From Emticicia agri (GTDB lineage: Bacteria; Bacteroidota; Bacteroidia; Cytophagales; Spirosomataceae): 64,000 nucleotides of DNA. The stretch spans positions 1 through 64,000 of the forward strand of contig NZ_SEWF01000028.1 of the NCBI RefSeq assembly GCF_004168285.1, read 5' to 3'. The stretch's first letter is position 1. Each line of letters begins with the position of its first letter. The notes under the pieces were generated by a model. The model searched no databases and was not told the origin of the DNA. It saw only the letters and a program-made list of their open reading frames with translations. Shown piece after piece: positions 8,034 through 16,326 of the stretch. The position numbers were made by a program, and so were the translations under genes.

Positions 8034-9857
8034 ATGAAAAAAACAGCAACTCTTTTAACAGCACTGCTCCTTATACTTTTTGTATCTACTGAAACCATTG
8101 CCCAATTATCATCTCAAAAAATTGATTCGTTAGTGGAAAATGCCCTTTTAAAGTTGAAAGTAGCTGGCGCAGCTGTAGCCATTGTTAAGGATGGTAAAGT
8201 AATTCACCAAAAAGGGTATGGGCTTGCTTCGGTTACCACAAAAGAAAAGGTGAATGAATACACCAATTTTCAGATTGGCTCAAATACCAAGTCATTTACA
8301 ACGGCTGCACTTGCTATTTTAGAAGATGAAGGCAAACTGAAGTGGACTGATAAAGTAAAAGATCACCTGCCTGAATTTAAAATGTATAATGATTATGTAA
8401 CGGAGAACTTTAACATACAGGACCTTTTAACGCATCGAAGCGGACTCGGATTAGGTGCAGGTGATCTGATGTTTTTTCCTGATGGTTCCAATTTTACCAT
8501 CAAGGATGTTCTGACCAGTTTTCAATATTTTAAACCTGTTTCTGCTTTTCGAACCAAATATGATTATGACAATTTACTGTATATCGTGGCAGGAGAAGTA
8601 ATTGCCAGAGCCAGCGGTATGAGTTATGACGCATTTGTCCAGAAACGAATCGTTGAGCCCCTACAAATGAAAAATACATTTGTTGGTAGCATGATGAAAG
8701 ACAAAAGTAACCGGGCAACACCGCACTCAGCAGTGTCTGGGTCTATAAAAACAATTGCCGCTCAAGAGGCAGGAGTAGATAGCCCTGCCGGTGGAATACT
8801 TTCGAATGTGGCAGATATGTCAAAATGGATGCTGACTCAATTAAACAGAGGTAAGTACGGAGCTGATTTGAAATCAACCTTATTTTCTTCGAAAAACCAC
8901 AATGAAATGTGGAGGTTGCATACTGTTTTAGAAACCAATCGATTCCCAAGATACAACTCTCATTTTAACGGTTATGGTTTAGGTTGGTTCTTAACCGATG
9001 TGAAAGGAAATTTAAAAGTATCGCACACGGGAGGTTTACCGGGAATGATATCGGAAGTAACTATGATTCCTGATTTAAATCTGGGATTCGTGATATTAAC
9101 CAATTCAGATGAGGGTGGTGCATTTTTACAGGCGGTCTCAAGTACTATTAGTGACAGTTATTTAGGCCTGGACGACTATGGATGGACGGATAAAGTAGCA
9201 GGATGGATGCAATATCAACAGAATATGGGTGATGGAGTAACAAAAAAGGTTTGGGAAAAAGTTGAATCAGCCAAAAACGTAAAAGTCAAAAACTACGACT
9301 TTATCGGGATATACGAAGACTCTTGGTTTGGAAAAATTGAAGTGTTTGAAAAGGATAAAAATTTATGGTTCAAATCTTACCGCTCTCCAAAATTAAATGG
9401 CCCGATGGCTTTTTATAATGCCAATACTTTTGCTATCAAATGGGAATATCAGGCGATGAATGCCGATGCACTGGCCATGTTTTCATTAGATGAAAAAGGC
9501 AGAGCGCAATCAATAAAAATGAGAGGCATCTCGTCAAATATTGACTTTAGCTTTGATTTTCAGGATTTGGACTTACAAAGGAAGGATGATTTTAAAGCTT
9601 ATGAAGGATACTATACCTTTCAGTTTGAACCTGGCAAAGACGTGTATATAAAGATACTCACTAAAAATGGCCATCTGGGTTTAATTGAAACATGGCATGG
9701 AGGAGAAATTACTTTAGATCAGCAGTCTGAATTGGAGTTTTTTAATGAAACAAGAAATTACCCGATAAAGTTTACTAAAAATAAAGAAGGAGCCATTGTT
9801 GAGATGCTTGTACACAATAAGGATGTATGGAAAAAGGCTGATAATTATAAGCCATAA
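8034..9857 (+). CDS. Exported class C beta-lactamase-type serine hydrolase
   Basis: 607 residues. Signal peptide 1-24 (MKKTATLLTALLLILFVSTE, cleavage after IAQ) fixes the start at 8034; the frame is open to 7878 without sense. The beta-lactamase/PBP4*-type domain spans about 28-380 with S83-N-T-K86 (SxxK), Y178-D-N180 (YxN) and HTG in KVSHTGGLPG. The C-terminal 220 residues form two beta-rich DUF3471-like segments common in Bacteroidota family members. Probably a periplasmic peptidase or esterase; beta-lactam hydrolysis is not implied. It is followed closely by the Asp-box propeller gene. Confidence 0.85.
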   Translation: MKKTATLLTALLLILFVSTETIAQLSSQKIDSLVENALLKLKVAGAAVAIVKDGKVIHQKGYGLASVTTKEKVNEYTNFQIGSNTKSFTTAALAILEDEGKLKWTDKVKDHLPEFKMYNDYVTENFNIQDLLTHRSGLGLGAGDLMFFPDGSNFTIKDVLTSFQYFKPVSAFRTKYDYDNLLYIVAGEVIARASGMSYDAFVQKRIVEPLQMKNTFVGSMMKDKSNRATPHSAVSGSIKTIAAQEAGVDSPAGGILSNVADMSKWMLTQLNRGKYGADLKSTLFSSKNHNEMWRLHTVLETNRFPRYNSHFNGYGLGWFLTDVKGNLKVSHTGGLPGMISEVTMIPDLNLGFVILTNSDEGGAFLQAVSSTISDSYLGLDDYGWTDKVAGWMQYQQNMGDGVTKKVWEKVESAKNVKVKNYDFIGIYEDSWFGKIEVFEKDKNLWFKSYRSPKLNGPMAFYNANTFAIKWEYQAMNADALAMFSLDEKGRAQSIKMRGISSNIDFSFDFQDLDLQRKDDFKAYEGYYTFQFEPGKDVYIKILTKNGHLGLIETWHGGEITLDQQSELEFFNETRNYPIKFTKNKEGAIVEMLVHNKDVWKKADNYKP

Positions 9858-9907
9858 TTAACGCTCTTTTCCAGGTATAATATGATTTTACTTTAAAATA
9901 TAAAAAA

Positions 9908-11008
9908 ATGAAAAAACTATTTGTGTTTATTCCTGCTATCTTACTGGGATTATTTCTGCTAAATTCTTTTGTACTGAAAGAAAGGGAAGCAAAAAAGACA
10001 ATTCTTAAAGAAGGCAAATCATCAGAGATTGCCAACATCATTTTTAAATCTACTGATGGCGGGCAAACCTGGCAGGACATTAGCAAAGGGTTGCCTGAAA
10101 AATTGCAGAAAGAGGGTGTGTGGAGCAATGGTTTAATTGCCAATGACGGTGGGCTCTATTTACGGGCCGGTGATGGGATTTATCATAATGAACCAAATTC
10201 CATAACTACTTTTTGGACAAAAGAGAATTTTCCCGGTAAACAACGCAACATTACCCCTGGCAAGAATGGGATATTAGCCTATGATTTCAGGGGGCAATTT
10301 GTACAAAAAACAAACGGAGCGAGTGATTGGTCGCCTGTGTACACAGATTTTCAGGAGCAAGCCGTACGCTTAGACAAAACGGTAGACTGGATGTACAAGA
10401 ATTATAAAGAGAGACAGGTAACCAACATTTTTGAAACAACAGGAGGTACAGTTTTCATCAATGCCAGCAATATTCTATTCAGATCAGCTAACCATGGAAA
10501 AACCTGGGAAAAAGTGCATACCGGTGGCGTGGCAATGAAATTGATGGAGTCAAACGGTGTACTTATGGCTACCTACAAAGATGGAATATTAAGATCAACC
10601 GATAATGGTCAAAATTGGAATCTCGTGCTTAATGAAGGGGGTGTTGGCATGGCTGTGGAACGTATAGATGGGGGATTTGCTGCTATAGTAAACAATACAG
10701 TTACCAAAACAAATACCATACACATTTCAATGGATGGTGGGAAAACCTGGAATGCCATAGGCGAAGACCTTCAGCCTACCTGGAGTCATTCTTTCATGAG
10801 AAAAGTAGGCTTAATCAAATCTTCATCGGATATTTTATCTATTAAACAAATGGGTAAATATTTAATATGTAGTCGCGGAGATGGGCTATTCCGGTCATCT
10901 GATATGGGCAAAACATGGCAACAATTATTAATGCCACCTACAGAATTTGGCTTCAATTTATCTGTTTCGGGCAATGTGATGTATGTGATACCATATAAAG
11001 GGTGTTGA
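9908..11008 (+). CDS. Exported Asp-box (BNR) beta-propeller protein
   Basis: 366 residues with an N-terminal hydrophobic signal or anchor (8-24). At least five Asp-box repeats, SxDxGxTW, are visible: STDGGQTW, SANHGKTW, STDNGQNW, SMDGGKTW and SSDMGKTW. This is the sialidase/Ycf48-like propeller family. No full sialidase active site (RIP motif, Arg triad) is apparent, so a binding or scaffold role is more likely than catalysis. It begins 50 bases after the serine hydrolase on the same strand and may be co-expressed with it. Confidence 0.8.
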   Translation: MKKLFVFIPAILLGLFLLNSFVLKEREAKKTILKEGKSSEIANIIFKSTDGGQTWQDISKGLPEKLQKEGVWSNGLIANDGGLYLRAGDGIYHNEPNSITTFWTKENFPGKQRNITPGKNGILAYDFRGQFVQKTNGASDWSPVYTDFQEQAVRLDKTVDWMYKNYKERQVTNIFETTGGTVFINASNILFRSANHGKTWEKVHTGGVAMKLMESNGVLMATYKDGILRSTDNGQNWNLVLNEGGVGMAVERIDGGFAAIVNNTVTKTNTIHISMDGGKTWNAIGEDLQPTWSHSFMRKVGLIKSSSDILSIKQMGKYLICSRGDGLFRSSDMGKTWQQLLMPPTEFGFNLSVSGNVMYVIPYKGC

Positions 11009-11240
11009 AAAACGCCAAAATCAGCGTTTATGTATATGGCCGAGTTTACAAACATTTGTCAACGAGTATTAATCAATCAATAAAGATTATAGCAAAAAAA
11101 TAAATACCTGAACCCATAAAGGACTGTAAGTCAATCAGGTAAGGTTATTAGGTTCTGGTATAAGAACTTTAGATTGGTTGAAATATTTACTAAGACTCAG
11201 GCAAAGTTTCTTACCTGAATACATTAACATTTCATTAACC

Positions 11241-11269
11241 TTGCCCATTTATAAAAATCGGTAAGTTTG
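11241..11269 (+). promoter_or_regulatory. Promoter TTG-N18-TAAGTTTG
   Basis: TTG (11241-11243) and TAAGTTTG (11262-11269), 18 bases apart, match the Bacteroidota primary sigma pattern. The start codon of the propeller lipoprotein at 11296 is 26 bases downstream. Confidence 0.55.
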
Positions 11270-11295
11270 TTTATATCCTTTAAACAAAAAGAAAG

Positions 11296-12378
11296 ATGAA
11301 AAAACTCGTACAGCTATATGCTTTATTAATGCTTGTTTCCTGCACTTTGTGTGAAGGGCAAACCCAGCAAAAAAGTTATTATCCGACCGACACTAAAACT
11401 GAGGAAGCAATTACTTCGCACGGCCCTCTGAGTATAACGCGTAATATCAAACAGGATAGGAAAGGTAATATCTGGATTGCTGCATTCGATGGTGTTTTTC
11501 GCTATGACTCTGCTGCTGCACGCAAGGCAGGGGGAAAGGCTTTTACCAATATAACCAGTGAAGTGAGTAAGGCTCGTTTTTTTGATGTTTTAGAAGACAA
11601 AAAAGGGAATTTCTGGTTTTCTACTATTGGTTTGGGTGTGTTTTATTATGACCCTTCCAAGACAAGCAAGGATGCCTTTCATCATTTTACTACGAAAGAT
11701 GGGCTTGCTAATGACCGGGTTCCTCATATTTATGAAGATAAAAGTGGCAATATCTGGTTTGGTACTGAAAGCGGAGCCAGTCGTTATGACGGCAAATCTT
11801 TTCAGACTTTTAAGCCTAATGAAGGGTTGATTGAGGCAGACCCCAACGATAATGATGTTAATTCAATTATTGAAGACAAAACCGGAAAATTCTGGGTTGC
11901 TACAAGAGGCTATCTCTTCACTTTCGATGGTAAAAAGTTTACACCTGTCATTGATAAGGGTAAATCTTTTACTAATATCCGCACCCTTATGGAAGATAAA
12001 AAGGGCAATATCTGGTTAGCTGGCGGAGTAGGACTCTGGCGTTTTGATGGCACTAACTTTACCGAATTTACAAAGAATTTTGCCGGGTATGTCTATGAAG
12101 ATAGAAAAGGAAATATCTGGACGAGCTCACAACCTGATTATAATGGAACCGATAGATGGGCACTCTCTCGCTATGATGCAGCCACGTTGTCTATTTCAAA
12201 ACCGATGGCAACCGATGTTATGGTAGACTATGAAGGGTATAAAAATATGCTTTTCGGTATTTTAGAAGCAAATGATGGAGGTATCTGGTTTGGCTCGTTA
12301 GCTGGTGTGTTTCGGTATGACCCTGCCGCTTCTCTTAGAGCAGGAGAAAGAGTTATTACTGCTTTTAAAGATAAGTAG
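11296..12378 (+). CDS. Reg_prop beta-propeller lipoprotein
   Basis: 360 residues. The N-terminus MKKLVQLYALLMLVSC is a lipoprotein signal with Cys16. The rest is seven two-component-regulator-type propeller repeats (Reg_prop, PF07494) of the form DxxGNIWxxTxxGxxRYDG: DRKGNIWIAAFDGVFRYD, DKKGNFWFST, DKSGNIWFGTESG, DKTGKFWVATRG, DKKGNIWLAGG, DRKGNIWTSS and NDGGIWFGS. In hybrid two-component sensors such repeats form the periplasmic sensor; here no kinase or membrane domain is attached, so it is a stand-alone lipid-anchored propeller. Partner unknown. Confidence 0.85.
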   Translation: MKKLVQLYALLMLVSCTLCEGQTQQKSYYPTDTKTEEAITSHGPLSITRNIKQDRKGNIWIAAFDGVFRYDSAAARKAGGKAFTNITSEVSKARFFDVLEDKKGNFWFSTIGLGVFYYDPSKTSKDAFHHFTTKDGLANDRVPHIYEDKSGNIWFGTESGASRYDGKSFQTFKPNEGLIEADPNDNDVNSIIEDKTGKFWVATRGYLFTFDGKKFTPVIDKGKSFTNIRTLMEDKKGNIWLAGGVGLWRFDGTNFTEFTKNFAGYVYEDRKGNIWTSSQPDYNGTDRWALSRYDAATLSISKPMATDVMVDYEGYKNMLFGILEANDGGIWFGSLAGVFRYDPAASLRAGERVITAFKDK

Positions 12379-12431
12379 GGGTAATCTAATCTATATTCAG
12401 GAATTAAAAAACAATTTTAAAAGACACAAAT

Positions 12432-12990
12432 ATGCGGTTATTCTTCTTCTATCTGTTCATCCTGACAGGTTTCTTTGCCCTCGGTTCATGTGATACCTCA
12501 ACAAAACAGACAGACACGACTAAAGACATAATCTTACAGCATAGCTTGCCACGAGGGAATATACAACGACCCTGCCGGAAAAAACTTCATGTATATAGTA
12601 TTCTGGGCGAGTGTCACGAATAAAAATGCTACTCCGGTAGAGTTTACAATGAATTTCCCTGCTGATTCATTCGCGATTTCCGGTCAGCCTGAAGGCTATG
12701 TAAAGTTTTTTCTACCTCCTGGCACAATGACCCCTGAAAAGGATTCTGTGTATGACTATGGTTTAACGACTTTAAAATCTTTTTTAAACGACAACTTTCA
12801 TAAACCAACGCAATTGAAAAAAACGATTAAGCCCAAAGAAGAGTACCTTTTTTATATTGCGGTGGTTTCTGACGAGGGGTATAATGGGGCCGTACGAGCG
12901 GAGCTTGTTTTAAAAGAACAGCAGCTTTTTTATAAAATTAATATGCTTGATTCATTGCTTCCCTGTGGAAGTATTGTTTTTAAGAAATGA
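12432..12990 (+). pseudogene. Lipoprotein gene broken by a frameshift
   Basis: The 5' frame (12432-12623) begins with a lipoprotein signal (MRLFFFYLFILTGFFALGSC). It then loses sense, while the next frame reads IACHEGIYNDPAGKNFMYIVFWASVTNKNATPVEF and continues to 12990 with the FFLPPGTMTPEKDSVYDYG region. The two halves join naturally if one base is skipped between about 12532 and 12555. Either the gene is a recent pseudogene or the base count is wrong. The intact product would be a small surface or periplasmic lipoprotein of about 185 residues and unknown function. Confidence 0.6.
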
Positions 12991-13113
12991 GGCAAAGATA
13001 AAGTTTGCTATTAGGTATATTCTTAAATGAAGTTTATTTAGCTTTACAATTTAAAGACAGTATTTCTCATTCTTAAACAAAAAGCACAGCACCGCTATCA
13101 ATTGAGTTTTATT

Positions 13114-13581
13114 ATGAAAAAGCACAATTTCTTAATCTTCTTAAAGGCATTTGTTTTTATATTTTTTACATCGGTACTATTGAGTTGTAACTCTGATAAT
13201 AAAAAAGAACAAAAGAGTGATTCAACAGTAACTTCCGCAACCTCTGAAATTAGCAAATCAATACCCGATTCCACTGTACAGTTTTTAATCACATCAGCAT
13301 CAAACGATTTCAGTAAGCAAAAGCATCCAACTCCCATTGATTTTCGCCAGGTAAAGGTGGGTTATACACTATCATCCACTAACGAAAAGATATATGTATT
13401 ATGTGGAGAGTTTCTCGCAAAAGAGGAAAAGGAAAACTGGTTACTATTTGCTACTGTCAAGACATCGGGGTATGAACAATACTTGGGAAATCAGGCAAAA
13501 GCATTCTGTGAAAAATCAACTATGGATAATGTCGATTTATCTGCTGAATTAAAAAATAAACTGGTAGAGTCAAGAAAATAA
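13114..13581 (+). CDS. Small lipoprotein of unknown function
   Basis: 155 residues from the ATG at 13114 (MKKHNFLIFLKAFVFIFF). A hydrophobic signal ends in LLSC, a lipobox, followed by a polar Asn/Lys/Ser linker. The mature part (about 55-155) is not recognised; GYTLSSTNEKIYVLCGEFLAKE suggests a mixed beta domain. An in-frame ATG at 13102 would add only four residues. It is the last of three consecutive plus-strand lipoprotein or propeller genes and ends before a strong terminator. Confidence 0.65.
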   Translation: MKKHNFLIFLKAFVFIFFTSVLLSCNSDNKKEQKSDSTVTSATSEISKSIPDSTVQFLITSASNDFSKQKHPTPIDFRQVKVGYTLSSTNEKIYVLCGEFLAKEEKENWLLFATVKTSGYEQYLGNQAKAFCEKSTMDNVDLSAELKNKLVESRK

Positions 13582-13645
13582 AAATGAATTAATATAGCAG
13601 TTACTTTTCAGGTGTGGGCGGGAAACTGCATAACTCCAGATAAGG

Positions 13646-13693
13646 ATTAAAAGCACAAAAGCCCCGATTTCTCAGGGCTTTTGTGCTTTTAAT
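13646..13693. terminator. Bidirectional terminator
   Basis: A perfect 19-base inverted repeat (13646-13664 with 13675-13693) with A-rich and T-rich outer ends. It lies between a plus-strand lipoprotein gene and the convergent minus-strand LytTR gene, so it can stop transcription from both sides. Confidence 0.85.
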
Positions 13694-13718
13694 GCTGTTA
13701 CAGATGGTTTATAGCATT

Positions 13719-14069
13719 TTATTGATGAATAAGTGTTCTTGCTTTTCTTCTTGAAACTACAATTTTATCTCCGGTTGTCAGGTGGGCAATGTGTTCTTCA
13801 CCTACCGACTCTATACGTTTGAGGTATTGCAGATTAAGCATGAACTTTCTGTGAATACGGGCAAAATGCCCTTTTTCAACTAATTGTTTTTCGTGTACCC
13901 CCAGCGTGCGTGAAGACACTACTTTCTTTCCGCATTTAAGATGAAACTCGGTGTAATTTTCAAGACTACTCAAATACACTACTTCGTCTGGCTGAACACA
14001 GGTTTTACCGTGATCAAACCAAATCATCTGAGGATCACAATAGGTTGGCTTAATAAAAAATTTTCTCAT
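13719..14069 (-). CDS. Stand-alone LytTR DNA-binding protein
   Basis: 116 residues. After a short unique N-terminus, residues about 20-114 are a LytTR domain (PF04397): VVYLSSLENYTEFHL, the KKVVSSRTLGVHEKQL helix, FARIHRKFMLNLQYLKRI and GDKIVVSRRKARTL. No receiver domain is present. It follows two histidine kinases and a LytTR response regulator on the same strand (gap about 245 bases holding a repeat), so it probably takes part in the same regulon, perhaps as a competitor or co-regulator. How it is activated without a receiver is unknown. Confidence 0.8.
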   Translation of the reverse strand: MRKFFIKPTYCDPQMIWFDHGKTCVQPDEVVYLSSLENYTEFHLKCGKKVVSSRTLGVHEKQLVEKGHFARIHRKFMLNLQYLKRIESVGEEHIAHLTTGDKIVVSRRKARTLIHQ

Positions 14070-14226
14070 GGCTGTTCAAAAAAGGGATTATAATATGGAT
14101 TGTCAAATTTGACAAGAAAAATAGTATCTCTCAATACGCATTTAGTATTTGGCGGATATGGCAGATATTTGGTAGGTTTCGGTTAGTATTTGGAGAAGCA
14201 CCCGCCCCCCGCCCCTGCAGGGGAGC

Positions 14227-14312
14227 CACCCCCCGCCCCTAAAGGGGAGCAACAAATTCTATGCATTCTATTTTACGACGAATCTGAAGCTCCCCTTTAG
14301 GGGCGGGGGGTG
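14227..14312. repeat. Palindromic repeat with 24-base perfect inverted arms
   Basis: Arms 14227-14250 and 14289-14312 are exact inverted copies with the core CCCCTAAAGGGG. A diverged extra half-arm with CCCCTGCAGGGG lies at about 14200-14226. The right arm ends at the stop codon of the upstream kinase gene. Shorter relatives with the same core are at 23058, 26523 and 63390. Confidence 0.8.
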
Positions 14313-14313
14313 T

Positions 14314-16326
14314 TTATATGGGAATATGTATCGTCACCTTTGTGCCTAACGGTACATTTTCTTTTGATTTTTTATCTTCAATCATAATCTGGATATGCAA
14401 ATCGTTGGCCTGGCTCAGGAGTTTGATGCGCTCGTCGTTAATATCCATACCCATCGATTTGTATTTCGGTATGTTTTTGCGCAGTAAAGAAGCCTGCTCA
14501 CGGCCAATGCCGTTATCTTCAATAACTATTTCTATTGACTCGGTCAACTGTCTGATTTTTAGAGCTAAAACCCGTTTTTCATCCTTGTTCATCAAGCCAT
14601 GTTTAATGGCATTTTCAATATAAGGTTGCAAAAGCATAGGTGGGGTAAATATCTCGTCGGTATCAATGCTTTCATCTAATTCATAAATAAACTCAAAGTT
14701 ATCTTCAAAACGGAGCTTCTCTAATTTGATGTACAGCACAGCAGTTTCCAGTTCGTTAGTCAGCGAAATTAACTGCTCTTTTGAGTGTTGCAAGATAGAC
14801 CGCATCAGCATCGAGAAATCGGTCAGGTATTCGGCTGCTTCAAGAGAGCGGTGCGTAAGAATATAACTTTTGATAGAGTTAAGGCTATTGAAAACAAAGT
14901 GCGGATTAATCTGCGAACGGAGCGTACGCAACTCAGATTCTTTAATGGCTTTGAATAGTGAGTTCTGTTCTTTTTGTATATGATAACTACGGCTACCAAT
15001 AGCAATAGAAAAGAAAAAGATTTCTAACAATGTGCCTCCTACAAATACAATACTGGGTTCGATACGTAGAATGATATAAGACTCATGGCTGAACCATTGG
15101 GTCATGAAACCAACAAAACCGCCTAACATTAGAAATGTACTCCCTATTTTGATATTCCGGGCAATCTTCCCTCTGATTCTGAACACCATTACTAACAGCA
15201 CAATATTGAGTATAGGGAATACGCCTTGGAAAAGCCAGTAGAATCCATTGCTCCAATCGAGACGCCGGAAAACGAATAACACGATAACATCTACTATCAG
15301 AAATACCAGTAAGGTGCGGATAACACGCCGAAAGATGAATCCGAGGTGAGGAAATTTTTCTTTGAGTTCAAGAAACTGGTAGATAAACAGGTAATAAGAG
15401 ATTTGTGTGAGTAAAATATATACATTGCTATTGCCCGTGTATTTCAGAAAAGGCAGATAACTGAACAATATATGGAAATAAGGCGAATGCTCGTATTCCC
15501 AGAGATTAAAGAGTGCAATTGAGGTGGTATAAAATCCATAGTAAAGGTAATATTTTTGTCGGTCGAGAATGTAGAAGGTCAGTACAAATAGCGCAACAAA
15601 CAATAAAATAGAAATGATTACACCATTATTGACCAGATAAATGTATTCGTCATAAAATGCTTTTACCTTATGGTGGTTTTCCCAGAGATAGCTTACTAAC
15701 TTGGGTTTCAGGATAAAATCTTTTTTTGGGTAATCGTTTACCTTGACATATAACTGATATTGGGTACCTGGCAGAAAACGAATCGGTATATACTGGTCGT
15801 CGTAGCGGAACAGGCGTTTATCAGGCAGGTATTCTTCGTTGGTTTTATAAAGTTCTACCAACTGATGATAAATATCTCTGTAAACTATAACAGAATGATG
15901 TAGCCCGACAGTAAACAGTAAATCAAGTGTATCTTTGGTAGGATTGTGTATGGCGAGTTTCAACCAGTAATCGTAACGATACCCTGAAGAAAATGATTGA
16001 GGTATATATATGCTTTTGAGTCTGGCAAACTTTTGTTTCGGAATGGCTTGCACAGGTACTTGTCGGGTAGAGTCTATAAACAGAAAACTGCTGTCTGAAC
16101 AGTCGAGAAAACCATTTTTTTCTAATTCAAAATAGAGGGATACTTGTGCGTGGGTTTGGTGAGGGATTAAGAGATTGAAAAAGCAGAATAGGAAAAGACC
16201 CCTCCCTAACCCTCCCCAACAATGGGGAGGGAACAAAAAAAGTTTTTCTCTCCACCATTGTGGAGAGATACTTTTGCTTCCCTCTCCATAATTGGGAAAG
16301 AGTTGAGGATAAGATTCTTTTTTCAT
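14314..16326 (-). CDS. 7TMR-DISM sensor histidine kinase, second of a tandem pair
   Basis: 670 residues. After an odd N-terminus and signal-like stretch (FLFCFFNLLIPHQTHAQ, about 46-62), residues about 65-200 are the periplasmic 7TMR-DISMED2-type sensor, 215-420 seven TM helices, and 450-665 a LytS-type kinase: LRSQINPHFVFNSLNSIKSY with the phospho-acceptor His, then the ATPase N-box PPMLLQPYIENAIKHGL and the DNGIGREQA box. The ATG at 16326 directly follows the TAG of the paralogous kinase upstream. Codons about 5-45 are made of palindromic repeat sequence (16200-16310), with no other ATG downstream before the sensor. Partner regulators are the LytTR proteins nearby. Confidence 0.85.
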   Translation of the reverse strand: MKKESYPQLFPNYGEGSKSISPQWWREKLFLFPPHCWGGLGRGLFLFCFFNLLIPHQTHAQVSLYFELEKNGFLDCSDSSFLFIDSTRQVPVQAIPKQKFARLKSIYIPQSFSSGYRYDYWLKLAIHNPTKDTLDLLFTVGLHHSVIVYRDIYHQLVELYKTNEEYLPDKRLFRYDDQYIPIRFLPGTQYQLYVKVNDYPKKDFILKPKLVSYLWENHHKVKAFYDEYIYLVNNGVIISILLFVALFVLTFYILDRQKYYLYYGFYTTSIALFNLWEYEHSPYFHILFSYLPFLKYTGNSNVYILLTQISYYLFIYQFLELKEKFPHLGFIFRRVIRTLLVFLIVDVIVLFVFRRLDWSNGFYWLFQGVFPILNIVLLVMVFRIRGKIARNIKIGSTFLMLGGFVGFMTQWFSHESYIILRIEPSIVFVGGTLLEIFFFSIAIGSRSYHIQKEQNSLFKAIKESELRTLRSQINPHFVFNSLNSIKSYILTHRSLEAAEYLTDFSMLMRSILQHSKEQLISLTNELETAVLYIKLEKLRFEDNFEFIYELDESIDTDEIFTPPMLLQPYIENAIKHGLMNKDEKRVLALKIRQLTESIEIVIEDNGIGREQASLLRKNIPKYKSMGMDINDERIKLLSQANDLHIQIMIEDKKSKENVPLGTKVTIHIPI
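16200..16310. repeat. Palindromic repeats inside the 5' end of a kinase gene
   Basis: Two clear hairpins, CCCTCCCCA/TGGGGAGGG (16210-16231) and TCTCTCCAC/GTGGAGAGA (16247-16268), and a third imperfect one ending near 16305. The stretch is read in frame as about 40 residues (including SPQWWREK and FPPHCWGGLGRG) before the signal peptide of the kinase. Confidence 0.7.

Noticed and set aside
8034-9857. Class C beta-lactamase proper
   Set aside because: It has the general SxxK/YxN/HTG set of the wider serine hydrolase family and extra C-terminal domains not found in AmpC enzymes.
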